In this document: piece by piece, positions 21,402 through 30,974 of the stretch
How the letters are laid out: each line of letters starts with the position of its first letter
Numbering within the stretch: position 1 is the first letter of the stretch
Source of the DNA: Bathynomus jamesi
Taxonomy: Eukaryota > Arthropoda > Malacostraca > Isopoda > Cirolanidae
Assembly (NCBI GenBank): GCA_023014485.1
Contig: JAJOZX010002362.1
Coordinates: forward strand, 307,001 to 371,000
Length of the DNA: 64,000 bases
Direction of reading: 5' to 3'
Program-made: the position numbers and the translations under genes
The notes under the pieces: model-generated
The model's input: only the letters and a program-made list of their open reading frames with translations
The model's database searches: none
What the model was told of the DNA's origin: nothing

Positions 21402-22970
21402 CTAGCTGGGGGATTGGCATCTGATTAGCTTCAGAACTTCATCTGGTGTTAAGCACACTCCTTCACCAACTGTTTTTGGGATGAGAACTCTGTTTGTTTC
21501 GTCTTTCTCCCACCCATAATGCACAGGATCAAGTGGTGGTGGGTCACACTTTAGTGCATCGAGCCAGTTCGCCACAGTGTAGTGGGCTCTGAGCACATTT
21601 TGATGGAAAGCTTCAATTGTTGGTGGTAGAGAACATAGTTTGGGTGCAGCAGTTCCCGACTTCCCTGTCTTCTGAGCCCATACTCGCTGACGACACTCAG
21701 TAAGAGATGAGGATTTCTTATCCCAATAGCATGCAACAATGAACGCTGTTGCCTCTTTCTCGATATGGTCAAAGCATGCATCAAGGGACCCCAGCTTGTC
21801 TAGCTTCCGACCCTTCTTGGCTGTGGCAATGGCAGTGGCTTTGCCGATGCCATGTATTGCTGCAACTGTGTCACTACCACTCAAAGTGTAACAACACTTG
21901 CTACAATGTTTCCAACCATTATGGATTGCAGGGAGTCAGAGAATTTCGAACTTACACGAGTAAGCAATTGCATAAGAACATCACTCATACATTCGGAAGC
22001 AATATATTTGTCTATGTGAGTACGATAAGAAGTGAATTCTTCCTTGTTCTTTTTGCACTCACTCGCGATTTGCTTGCCCAGCTTCACACACTCATCAATA
22101 TCAACAGATTCCTCACAATCTTTTGCAATATTCAGGTATGAGGCAGCATAGTTTTTGAAAACTAACAACGTAGCGATACCATCCCCATGTAAGTCTTCAA
22201 TTTCGTCTTTGAAGTAATCTTTAACTTTTACAATGAGCGACCTACGTGACAACTTCTCACCACCTAACTCTTTGTAAAGCTTCTCTACTTCAATTGAATT
22301 CCATGGTTTCATTTTGTCCTTCGACAATTCTACACACAAAGAAATGAAGGGGCGGTCTTCAGGTTCAACCCTTGACTTATTCTGGCAAGCTCTCAACCTC
22401 AACATGAAAGGTAGACATACAATCTTTATGGTATCGGGCTTCTTCAACTTGTCCCTGCTCATCATTTTTCAGTTTACACTTTTCTATCAACATATCTTTG
22501 TAATTTGTTTTTTTATCACCAAACTTAGCGGTCATAAACCTAGATGCTGGAATGCGGTAATGCACTGGAACTTTGTCATATTTCTTGGGTAATATACACT
22601 CACTGACTTTCAAACAAAAGAGACAGTGTTTTTTAAGGTCATATACTGGGCCTTCACTGAGAACAGCACTACGTAGTCGTTTTGGCTCCACTGTAGGGGT
22701 ATCAAATTCTCTCTTTTTCATGAATGCTGATAAATTCCGCTTGGACACATAAGTGGAAACAGTTCTTGTGACAACAAAGGATTTTTGCTCCATCTTCCAA
22801 GAGAGGCTCTAGTCTCGCTCGAACATCTGGCTGCCCTCTGATGTCGCTGCTCTCTATGATTTTCTGAATCCTCCCACAATTTGAAAGACCTTTCTGACCT
22901 CCAGGACAGCTACGCAGGAAATCCTTGAAGAAACATTCGTCTGCAGCTTTTGTAGAACCTGAAAATAAGA
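21402..22970 (-). pseudogene. uncharacterised TIR-element protein (GxD-GxGKA family)
   Basis: From high to low coordinate: a 3' splice site (TTATTTTCAG) near 22961 opens a Cys-rich exon (CGRIQKII ... CHKNC). A frame 22377-22793 follows with KKHCLFC and ARYHKDCMSTF zinc-ligand pairs. Next is a helical segment 21881-22465 ending SIMVGNIVASVVT. Last is 21402-21884 starting MSGSDTVAAIHGIGKATAIAT and ending VLKLIRCQ. Metazoan proteins of this type usually end in Cys-rich CXC repeats, here lost. Biochemical role unknown. At least three frame breaks. Confidence 0.6.
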
Positions 22971-23235
22971 ATTTTGTTTACCCATTCTTCAGAGTACAAA
23001 TCGCATTGAAATAATTTATCCTCAGCAAATGAAAACTAAACAATGCTCACCTGGTATATTCTCCATATTCAGCAGTCAAAAAACAATTTTGGAATCAGCA
23101 CAACCAAGACGTCATCAAACCACCAAGTGGGCAGCACCATCAGCAATAATCTCAACAACCTGAAAAAAATAAGAGGAATAATTAGACATATTGGAATTCA
23201 CCTTACCATGGGGAAAATAATCCGATTTCATTTTA

Positions 23236-23680
23236 AACCCTACAGAACTACTCAGTCTCGCCCAAAACCATTAAAACGACAGTAAGATCACCAAAATATC
23301 TCCACGACTGCCCGGGATATGGGATATTCCTCATTTCGGGGGGTGTTTGATCTCCAATGACCTTGAGTATTGACGAATGTGGGTCAAAACGACTCCCAAA
23401 GTATCTGCAACCCCTCCAGATCGACTCATCACCCTACAAACCCCTAGAAATGACACCAAGATCATCAAAATCCATCAAGTATTGACCAGGATATGGGATT
23501 TTTCAGTTTCACCGGCCATCTTGGAAAATGGCGGCCATATTGAAAAAGCCAAGCGGGGGTCAGGTGTACACCCGATGGATTCTTGAATGGGGTGGTATAA
23601 GCTTTCAAAATATGTAAAAATTTGCTTTATAACAAACAATGCAGGGTTCCAGTAAAATCAGGGTCTGTGCTACCGGACTA
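23236..23680. repeat. right long terminal inverted repeat
   Basis: Inverse copy of 20634-21066. The outermost part carries about 12 extra bases (AGACCCTGATTTTACTGG region) compared with the left tip. Confidence 0.88.
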
Positions 23681-23739
23681 ATAGGGAGATGGACAATCTG
23701 AGCGGCGGCAAGTCGTTACAGGAATATCTTCACCAGAGC

Positions 23740-23945
23740 CCCTCAGCTCAGTACCAGAGGAAACAGAATTAGCGCCGCTACTCTTCATAATCCTGACATA
23801 CATCATTACCAGAGACAGCACAGTAACGTCCGATGACACAAAGATCATTAGAAAAATAAGAAATCTAGAAGATCTCTACAAGCAGAATGTTTTTGTAGAG
23901 ATACAACAGGATTTAGTCATTTTTGTACAAAATGAAGTATAACAA
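23740..23945 (+). pseudogene. decayed CR1-type reverse transcriptase fragment
   Basis: The frame VPEETELAPLLFIILTYI then SDDTKIIRKIRNLEDLY corresponds to the palm region between the GVPQGxVLGPLLF and FADDTK motifs of CR1-clade RTs. The catalytic YADD/FADD box has become SDD. It lies just outside the right long inverted repeat and probably belongs to the CR1 remnant at 24270-24520. Confidence 0.6.
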
Positions 23946-24029
23946 AAAGAATAGTTTCAGAGTTCATCCGGGCTCGAGACCCGGTGACGGCCGCCGGCGC
24001 GCGGTAAACGATCATCCTTCCACACAAAT

Positions 24030-24185
24030 GGTTGGTAGATAAATGTGTACCCTGGATGACCTAGTTGTTAAGACGCTGTGTTGCTGGTGTTTCGGATTCC
24101 ACGTTAAACGGTAGGTCTAAGGCGAAGTGAAAGGACCTTCGCCAGAATGAACAATTCGGGGGGGGTGCTAATCGATGGTTACCAA
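24030..24185 (+). repeat. candidate tRNA-derived SINE
   Basis: GATGACCTAGTTGTTAAGACG resembles a polymerase III A box and TGTTTCGGATTCCACG a B box, about 30 bp apart. This is the arrangement of a tRNA-derived SINE head. The rest is unrecognised and the boxes are imperfect. Confidence 0.4.
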
Positions 24186-24269
24186 TAAAGTAGAACTTTT
24201 TTAATGCATGAAGGATGGGACAGGGGTTAATAATGTAGTAAGTTTTAGGAGAAATCGCTTGGTTTTTAT

Positions 24270-24512
24270 ATGAAGTTTAACACAGAAATTTCAAATGTTA
24301 CGGTATGGAAAGAGGTAGGAACTAAAATCCATGGAGTGCAAAAGAAGATTAGACGCTTGGTACATACAATCCCGATGAGCCGGGTGTACCTATGCGGGGT
24401 GGAGAGTAAAAGACTCCAACTAACTACTTCATCAGGCCAACTCGAGAGGAGGGGCGATAAGGTTGATCTTCTTGAAATGAGGAATCATCGTACGGAACAT
24501 TTGAAAGGTTGA
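24270..24512 (+). pseudogene. CR1 C-terminal remnant, copy A
   Basis: An 80-residue frame with VHTIPMSRVYLCGVESKRLQLTTSSGQLERRGDK aligns by eye with the C-terminus of copy B (LRTIPDEPGVPGYVRL ... NSSSRGG). It is older and more diverged. It ends in the same 3' tail (GAGGAATCATCG...), then a (TA)n tract. Confidence 0.55.
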
Positions 24513-24517
24513 AAGGT

Positions 24518-24569
24518 ATATGTATATGTATGTGTATATATATATGTGTGTGTATATATATATAAATAA

Positions 24570-24630
<61 letters not shown>
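24518..24630. repeat. (TA)n/(TG)n microsatellite
   Basis: About 110 bp of alternating TA with TG interruptions, separating two CR1 remnants. It generates artefactual Tyr/Ile-rich reading frames on both strands. Confidence 0.95.
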
Positions 24631-24634
<4 letters not shown>

Positions 24635-24639
24635 TTCAC

Positions 24640-25150
24640 AGCCAAGATCAATGGGTGCAAAGAACTAAATTACTGGGAAAGGTTACGAGAACTAGACCTA
24701 TATTCACTGGAAAGGAGAAGAGATACACCATTATTTACACTTGGAAAATAATGGAGAAACTAGTCCCTAATCTTACTCCGAACCCTATAACTCCCCAAAC
24801 AACGGTGGAAAGTAGAAACGGTAGACTGTGTCGTATTCCCAAATTGAAGGCGAGATAGGGAACATCCTTAACCCTGAAAGAAAATAGTTTTGTAGTGAGA
24901 GGACCAAAACTGTTTAATCAGTTGCCCAAAGACCTAAGAAACACGAAGGGAGTTGCAGTGGAAATCTTCAAAAGACTAGACGCCTGGCTCAGAACAATCC
25001 CCGATGAGCCGGGCGTACCTGGCTATGTGAGGTTGAGAGCGCAAGAATCGAACTCACTCCTTCACCAAGCCAACTCGAGCTCGAGAGGAGGGGCGACAAG
25101 CTTGACCTTCGCGAAATGAGAAATCATCGCGCGAAACCTTTGTACGGTTG
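24640..25150 (+). pseudogene. CR1-type retrotransposon 3' end, copy B
   Basis: Reads [19 protein letters not shown], then the connection domain and VVRGPKLFNQLPKDLRNTKG, the hallmark C-terminal block of CR1/L2-type reverse transcriptases, ending at 25119 in PGYVRLRAQESNS. One in-frame stop and a frameshift near 24720-24860 interrupt it. The 3' UTR (GAGGGGCGACAAGCTTGACC) recurs as a third fragment at about 26215-26260. Confidence 0.75.
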
Positions 25151-25182
25151 TAAGGTAAGGTGTGTGTATATATATATATATA

Positions 25183-25932
25183 CAGGTATCCCTCGTTTAA
25201 TGATCATTCACTCAACGATCACTCGCTTTAGCGATCTATTTTATTAACACCTTTTCTCGTACAACGACTGGCCAAAATTCGGTTTAGCGATCGCTATGAT
25301 AGGCAAAGTTTGGTTTCTGGTACTCCACAGGCGCATCTCTAACGTCATTTATCTAATCAAAATGGCCGCCATGCGCAGAAACGGATTTATCCTCCTCTGC
25401 GCAGCTTTCCCGACCCGAGCGCCGCTAAGCGGCCACCCCCTGCACTTCCTTCTCGCTCCGCCAGTGTTTTGAGTCGCTCGTTCTTCTGCATTGCTCTGCA
25501 TCGTTGTTTAAGATTGCACACGACTGTGATCGTTGTGTTATTCGCCGCCTTTGTGGAGTGGAAAGCAACATTGTGCAGACTGTTTGGTGTTAATTTGGAC
25601 TGTGTTAAATGACTGTGAACATTGAAAATGACGAGTAAGCGTGTGGCTGCTTCCCCTGCATTATCGTGTAAGGCTAAGCTCTCTCATAAGACCTTGACTT
25701 TGGAGGTTAAGCTGGACATTATTAAGCACCACAAGAGTGGTGAAGGGGCGAATTCCATCGCGAGAGTGTGACCTGCCCCAACAACATTCAGTCCTCCAGC
25801 CTCGCTGTTCACAAGCACCACGTAGGAACGTATCCCCAATGAACCCATGTTATAACGTCCTCGTTTAGCGATCTTTCACTTAGCGATCAATTTTTCAGGA
25901 ACGTAACCCAATCGTTAAATGAGGGATACCTG
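25183..25932 (+). mobile_element. pogo/Tigger-type internal-deletion transposon
   Basis: 750 bp with inverted ends CAGGTATCCCTCGTTTAA and CAGGTATCCCTCATTTAA, flanked by TA (25181-25182 and 25933-25934) inside (TA)n tracts. It keeps only the first 47 codons of a transposase. Subterminal AACGATC/TTAGCGATC repeats occur at both ends. Confidence 0.9.
25628..25771 (+). pseudogene. pogo-type transposase N-terminus (CENP-B/psq helix-turn-helix)
   Basis: 47 codons, MTSKRVAASP ... KTLTLEVKLDIIKHHKSGEGANSIARV, then TGA. This matches the start of the psq/CENP-B DNA-binding domain of Tigger-like transposases. The rest of the DNA-binding region and the DDE domain are deleted. Confidence 0.75.
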
Positions 25933-26085
25933 TATATATATATATATATGCTGGAAAGATGGGCCATTGGGCCAAGGCAGAACGCCCCCAAAAGTGCCCA
26001 CCCTCATAGGGAAAAAAAAAACGAAATTAAGGTGCATAAAAATTATGCTTTTTTCTTTTCAAAATTTGTGTAAATACCTGTATAA

Positions 26086-26098
26086 TAATAATAATAAT

Positions 26099-26134
<36 letters not shown>

Positions 26135-26157
26135 GATAATAATAATAATAATAATAA
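26086..26157. repeat. (TAA)n microsatellite
   Basis: About 70 bp of TAA units with two interruptions; a second short (TAA)n lies at 26262-26284. Together they bracket a CR1 3'-tail fragment (26180-26260). Confidence 0.92.
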
Positions 26158-26557
26158 ACCTTTTCATTTTTAATTTTCAGTTCATTTGAATAACAGACGC
26201 TGTAAAGGATTAACACAAGGAGGGCGACAAGCTTGACCGTGAAATGAGGAATCATCGCACGTAATAATAATAATAATAATAATAAACATTTCCATCCATG
26301 CAAAGTACACGCAAAGAAAAATAAAATATAAAAAATTTAATGCGAAGTGAGTTGATTGAAACAAAATTTGGAGTGAGCGGAGGCGGAAACGGGTTTTGGG
26401 GACGAAAGTGTGTTATCTATGATCTTTTGGAGTACCCTGCGGCGATTCAGGTGTTTATTTTGTGTGCCGAGTTTACCTCGATGTACATTTTTTCCAGAAA
26501 TGCTTTTAAAGAAAGGTTTTACAAAAGTATGTAGACACTTAAAATTTTATTCTATGA

Positions 26558-26600
<43 letters not shown>

Positions 26601-26642
26601 GGGAATGAACTCAGAATGGTTCCCTGAGATTTTTTTATACAC

Positions 26643-26974
26643 ACAGACCGTGCCTGGAGCAAGGAGCTCTTCTAGGATAATTAAATCCACTATAGTTCGA
26701 ATAAATAATGGTAAATGACAAATACCATAGTTTTTCTTTTTCATGATGCTAGCCCGACGTGGGCAACGGGTCACTCGCAAAGAGGTCCCAAAAATATAGC
26801 TTCCCTCACCAGCTATCTGCAAAGCAGATAGGATCCAGCTTTGGGACAGGATCTAGGGTTTAAAGCAGCCTAGCCCAGCTACATTTAGAACCTCAATATA
26901 AGCAAAAGACTCGCTGCCTTCATTTAATTATCCTAGAAGAGTTCCTTGTTCCATGCACGATCTGTGTTTCATAT
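26643..26974. repeat. short inverted-repeat element between (TA)n tracts
   Basis: Sequence 26643-26690 (CACAGACCGTGCCTGGAGCA...GGATAATTAAAT) is repeated in inverse at about 26929-26974 with few changes. The 330-bp unit is flanked on both sides by (TA)n. It has no coding capacity. It may be a foldback or MITE, or two opposite fragments of one repeat. Confidence 0.6.
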
Positions 26975-27159
26975 ATATATATATATATATGTAGTGTGTA
27001 ATTATTATATTGCATTCATTTTTCTTTTATTGTTAAATATACTAGCATGAAAGTACGAAGAAAACAAATGAACTGCGATTCTTCAATTACTTTGATGTCG
27101 TTGAAATTTCTTTATAAAAAATAATAGACTTCTCAATAGATTTGTATATCTTAGGCATT

Positions 27160-27265
27160 TAGTGCACACATACCCACCACAAACATCCCCATATTTTTCG
27201 TTCGTATTTCTTATAGGTTTTCAGTGCACACATACCCACCACAAACAACCCATATTCTTCGTTCA
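27160..27265. repeat. tandem duplication with CACACATACCCACCACAAAC
   Basis: Two adjacent copies of about 50 bp, each running GTGCACACATACCCACCACAAAC...CATATT-TTCGTTC. Confidence 0.8.
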
Positions 27266-27326
27266 AGTTGTGTATAGAATTAACTATTTTGATTGTATAT
27301 TTATTTTCTATATATTTCATGAAATT

Positions 27327-27432
<106 letters not shown>

Positions 27433-27510
27433 TGTTAATTAAATCGTAGGGCTAACACAAAAGTCTTATATAAAAATAATACCAAACATCCAGGATCAAC
27501 AAGTAGAATA

Positions 27511-27544
<34 letters not shown>

Positions 27545-27889
27545 AGCCATGTGCACACATTTTTTATTCAAAGGAGCCGAGAATGCCACTTTACGTATGT
27601 ACACATCTAAGAGAAAGTACGCCTCACTCTCTCTCTAACTCTCTCGTGCACAGAGGATTGACAAAAGTAAATAGACGCTTTCGGAGAAATTAGTTAAAAT
27701 TTTAATGTTTAATATATAAATATATATAAAGTGTAGTTATTTTCTGTTATCAATTTGGTGCTTTATTTATTTCGGTTTAATTGTATTTCTTTTATTGTTA
27801 ATATTGGGATTCGTTTAAATGTTTTAATTAATTCGAGCAAATTAAGGAGAACGTCTGTCTTGCTTTTAATAAATAAGTAATTAAATTAA

Positions 27890-28172
27890 ATGATGCTGTC
27901 TGGTAACCCTGCATATATAAATGGTGCTGTCTGGCAACTCACCCTAATAAGGTACACCTGAACATAATTAAATTATATAGGGTATCTGGCAACTCATCTA
28001 AATAAAAATTAAAATAAATAGTGCTTCCTGACAACTCATCTATATATAGATAATTAAAATGGTGGTACCTGGTAACCCTCCTTATCTAAAAAAATAAATA
28101 AATATATAGTGCTCTCTGGTAACCCCCCCATATATAAATAAGTGGTATTTGGCAACTCACGACCCTCTATAT
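27890..28172. repeat. degenerate satellite-like array, seven units
   Basis: The core GTGCT-TCTGGTAACCC / CTGGCAACTCA followed by AT-rich TATATAAATA recurs at about 27893, 27923, 27984, 28021, 28066, 28110 and 28143 at 30-60 bp spacing. Units alternate between TAACCC and CAACTC variants. No coding potential. Confidence 0.7.
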
Positions 28173-28219
28173 AACAGATGCTGGGCCCCTGGACGCTCAT
28201 TATGCCTCTAGCTGGAGCC

Positions 28220-28600
28220 AGGCGAACACCCTTCTCTCCTTCTTAGGTTAAGGTTTAGGTTAGGTTTCCCTTTGGAGGCTGAGGACATACCACTTTCTCC
28301 CCCAAAGACCCTCCTCCTTCTCCTTTCTCTCCCTCTCTTAGGTTAAGGTTATCCCTTTCGGGGGAGGTCATCCTCCCTTCTCCCCCCCAAAGCTCCCTCC
28401 CCCCTTCATTGCAGCTTGGGGGATAACCCCTCCTTCCTTGGTGCATACCCTTCCCCCTTTGCCACACTGACTCGTTGCATAACCCCCTCTCCCCTCCATT
28501 GCAGCTTGGGGGATAGCCCCTCCCCCTTGTTGCATAACCCCCTTTTGCAGCAGTGACTTTTTGCAAGACCCCCTCCCACTCTGTTGCACAACCTCTTGTA
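28220..28600. repeat. CT/CCCTCC-rich low-complexity block with repeated modules
   Basis: Pyrimidine-rich on the plus strand with repeated modules such as CTTAGGTTAAGG, CATTGCAGCTTGGGGGATA (twice) and TTGCATAACCCC. Minus-strand frames here are Gly-rich artefacts. It contains two TTAGG units, the arthropod telomere word. Confidence 0.6.
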
Positions 28601-28681
28601 ACATTCCCATCACCCCTTTGCAACAGTGTTCAACATTTGCAACATTGCAACGCTGTATTGCACTCTCCCATTTTGCGCCCA

Positions 28682-28683
<2 letters not shown>

Positions 28684-28744
<61 letters not shown>
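28684..28744. repeat. (TA)n microsatellite, mariner insertion site (left)
   Basis: Uninterrupted TA run continuing as 29475-29540 on the other side of the mariner-type element. Confidence 0.95.
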
Positions 28745-28747
<3 letters not shown>

Positions 28748-29471
28748 GGTGGGCCGAAAGTCTGGATCCATAGGAAAATATTTATTTTAATACATAAATT
28801 ACAACAAATGGTAAATACTTAAAATGAATATCAACTTTAACTCGTAAATGCGTATCCGTGATACTGTACAGTGGTTCGTACTCCAGTATAAACAACAAAT
28901 TATAACAAATGCTCAAGTTGGCGGCCTCTGACATCGAGACACTTAGGGATGGAATTTATGATTTTTAATAATTCTTCGAATTGACGTTCTCGAGATGCGT
29001 GTTTCATTTGATAATCTTCTTGTTGACTTTACTGGACTATTCGTTAAAGTTTCACATACCATTGCAGAGGTATTTTCATCAGTTGCAGTTTTTGGACGAC
29101 CAGAACGCCGTCGATCATGTACACTTCCTGTTTCTTTGAAACGTTTAAACAACTTGCCAACAGTCGCATGTGTTACTGGATGCTTATCAGGATGATTTCT
29201 ATTGAATTCGGTAGCAACTTCTCTGTGTGTAGCGCCCTGTCTTGCGTACATGAGCACAAGTTCTACCCGGTCTTCTGTGTTAGATTCGAAGTCATTTCTG
29301 GGCTGAAATAAAAAAGTATTTGAGTATTTATACTGGAGTACGAACTACTGTACAGTATCACGGATACGCATTTACGAGTTAAAGTTGATATTAATTTTAA
29401 GTATTTACCATTTGTTGTAATTTATGTATTAAAATAAATATTTTCCTATGGATCCAGACTTTCGGCCCACC

Positions 29472-29474
<3 letters not shown>
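28745..29474 (-). mobile_element. mariner/Tc1-type deletion derivative with 148-bp TIRs
   Basis: 730 bp with inverted repeats 28745-28892 and 29327-29474 that differ at only a few positions, outer tip CAGGGTGGGCCGAAAGTC, and TA on both flanks within a (TA)n tract. It encodes only the helix-turn-helix part of a transposase on the minus strand. The near-identical ends indicate recent mobilisation in trans. Confidence 0.93.
28943..29290 (-). pseudogene. mariner-type transposase, DNA-binding domain only
   Basis: Reads RVELVLMYARQGATHREVATEF ... VTHATVGKLFKRFKETGSV and DRRRSGRPKTAT, two helix-turn-helix units joined by the GRP AT-hook-like motif. The catalytic DDE/D domain is deleted, and the frame runs out into the left inverted repeat. 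Without the catalytic domain it cannot transpose, though it could still bind the ends. Confidence 0.8.
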
Positions 29475-29542
<68 letters not shown>

Positions 29543-29689
29543 CACAGTAAAGCCTAACGCTTTAGGACCAAATTAAATAAAATAAATAGTCCAGTTTCAC
29601 AATTATTTGTCACTGTAAAATCAATGTACGTGGTATTTATTTTTTTACCAATAAAGGCTATTCAGATAAGTTCAATTCAATTAAATTTG

Positions 29690-29833
29690 ATATAATATAA
29701 TTTATTAAGTTTGACATTATAGTTTGACATTAAGTTTGACATTAAGCTCCTTTTAACATTTACCATCTATCGTTTACATGGCCAACACAAATACGACTTT
29801 ATTTATATAAGAAATATCTCAAGTTTCTGAATA
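29690..29833. repeat. dispersed repeat (left part), interrupted by Mutator-like element
   Basis: The sequence AAGTTTGACATTAAGCT...AAGTTTCTGAATA matches 42445-42557, and continues after the insertion at 30899-30975. The copy at 42445-42640 is the uninterrupted form. Confidence 0.85.
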
Positions 29834-30898
29834 CAATCTAGGTATTTTCGCCGCCGGACTTTTGGCCGCCGGACTTTTCCCGCAGGACATTTCGCCGTAG
29901 GAATTTTCGCCGCAAGGAATTTTCGCCGCAAGGAATTTCCTCCGCCAAATATATAATTTGTATAGATATATGAATATAAGCCTACCAAATTTTCTGAACT
30001 CTCTAATACGTCGGGTTTGGATGACTTGGAAATTTTCATTTATTCATTCTCTTAAATAAGTGATTTCATGTACTTCAAAGGTTTTGAACTCTTAGGTTTT
30101 TAAAAACCATTTTTGATGGTTTAAAGTGATACTGCACATGCATTAACAGATACTGTCAAAGTTTTATAAAATTATATGCCCTTATCTTTGAGCTAACTGG
30201 TCTACCCTTAGGCTCCGCCCACAATAGTTTATTTCGGTGCAGTGCTTACATTTATATTCCATTACTTAAGCCCTCTAGGATGCCATATACAGTTAAAAGC
30301 AGCCGAGGAGGAGAAAAATTAGTTGACGATGTTAATTACGTGTACCGAATCGACAGAAAATGTGATAAAAAATCGTATTGGAAGTGTGAAATAAAAAACT
30401 GCAAGGCAAGAGTGCATACAATTTTAGAAAGTGACGCTAAAATAGTAATTTGCAAAACATTTGGTGAGCATAGTCATTCTGCAAACCCATCAAAGCCTAA
30501 AGTGTACACCACAATAGCAAGTATGAAAACGACTGCTAGTAACTCCCAATTATCTGCAAGATCACTAATTGCCGATGCTTCTGCAAGCCTAGATGATGCA
30601 GGTTGTTATCTAATGCAATCAATTGCAACTTCATCAAGAAATATTAGAAAATGGAGGCAAAAGAATATGGATATGTTGCAAAAGTACATAATAGAACGTA
30701 AACTACGCTAGGATCTTTAGGAGACATTTTTTAAATGAATCCATCAAATAAAACGTTAAAACTAACGAAAATATTACGACTTAACCTAACCAATCGTCAA
30801 CTTATTTTTTATTTTTTAAAAATTCTTTTGCGGCGGCGAAAATTCCTTGCGGCGAAAAGTCTGCGGCGAAAAGTCCTGCGGCGAAAGTTCCGAACGCG
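29834..30898 (+). mobile_element. Mutator-like element (MULE) derivative with FLYWCH gene
   Basis: 1,065 bp flanked by a 9-bp duplication TTCTGAATA/TTCGGAATA (29825-29833 and 30899-30907). Both ends carry tandem TTTTCGCCGCAAGGAAT-type modules in inverse orientation (29846-29945 and 30825-30890). An empty copy of the target at 42445-42640 confirms the boundaries. Only a FLYWCH protein is encoded; no transposase domain is seen. Confidence 0.88.
30280..30711 (+). CDS. FLYWCH-type zinc-finger protein of MULE
   Basis: 143 codons, intact. The N-terminal 65 residues form a FLYWCH finger: VYRIDRKCDKKSYWKCEIKNCKARVHT then GEHSHS, giving the Cys-Cys-His-His ligand set. The remainder is Ser/Thr/Ala-rich with a basic tail. 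In animals the FLYWCH finger commonly sits at the N-terminus of Mutator-like transposases as the DNA-binding part, and here the catalytic part is missing. The start at 30280 is the first ATG directly before the domain. Confidence 0.75.
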   Translation: MPYTVKSSRGGEKLVDDVNYVYRIDRKCDKKSYWKCEIKNCKARVHTILESDAKIVICKTFGEHSHSANPSKPKVYTTIASMKTTASNSQLSARSLIADASASLDDAGCYLMQSIATSSRNIRKWRQKNMDMLQKYIIERKLR

Positions 30899-30974
30899 TT
30901 CGGAATATGTTTAAAACTTATTTGCTTTAAAAAAAACTAAAAAAAGCCGAACCGCTACTATAATAATGGTATAA

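Larger units (their letters stand above)
20634..23680 (-). mobile_element. DNA element with about 430-445 bp terminal inverted repeats
   Basis: The left end (20634-21066) and right end (23236-23680) are inverted copies of each other over more than 400 bp with high identity, both beginning TAGTCCGGT at the outer tip. A 2.2 kb centre encodes a broken minus-strand protein of an uncharacterised family. The flanks share at most ATA, so the target duplication is short or eroded. The terminal repeats contain an ATGGCCGCCAT-type palindromic stretch. Superfamily unassigned. Confidence 0.85.

Noticed and set aside
24424..24660. Tyr/Ile-rich frames over TA runs (also 26547, 28553, 32264, 56155)
   Set aside because: Translation of (TA)n repeats; no protein signal.
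27890..28172. CRISPR-like array
   Set aside because: Eukaryotic context, irregular spacing, degenerate repeat units and AT-rich linkers instead of unique spacers.
28255..28682. Gly-rich minus-strand proteins
   Set aside because: Overlapping frames in all phases of a CCCTCC-rich low-complexity block.
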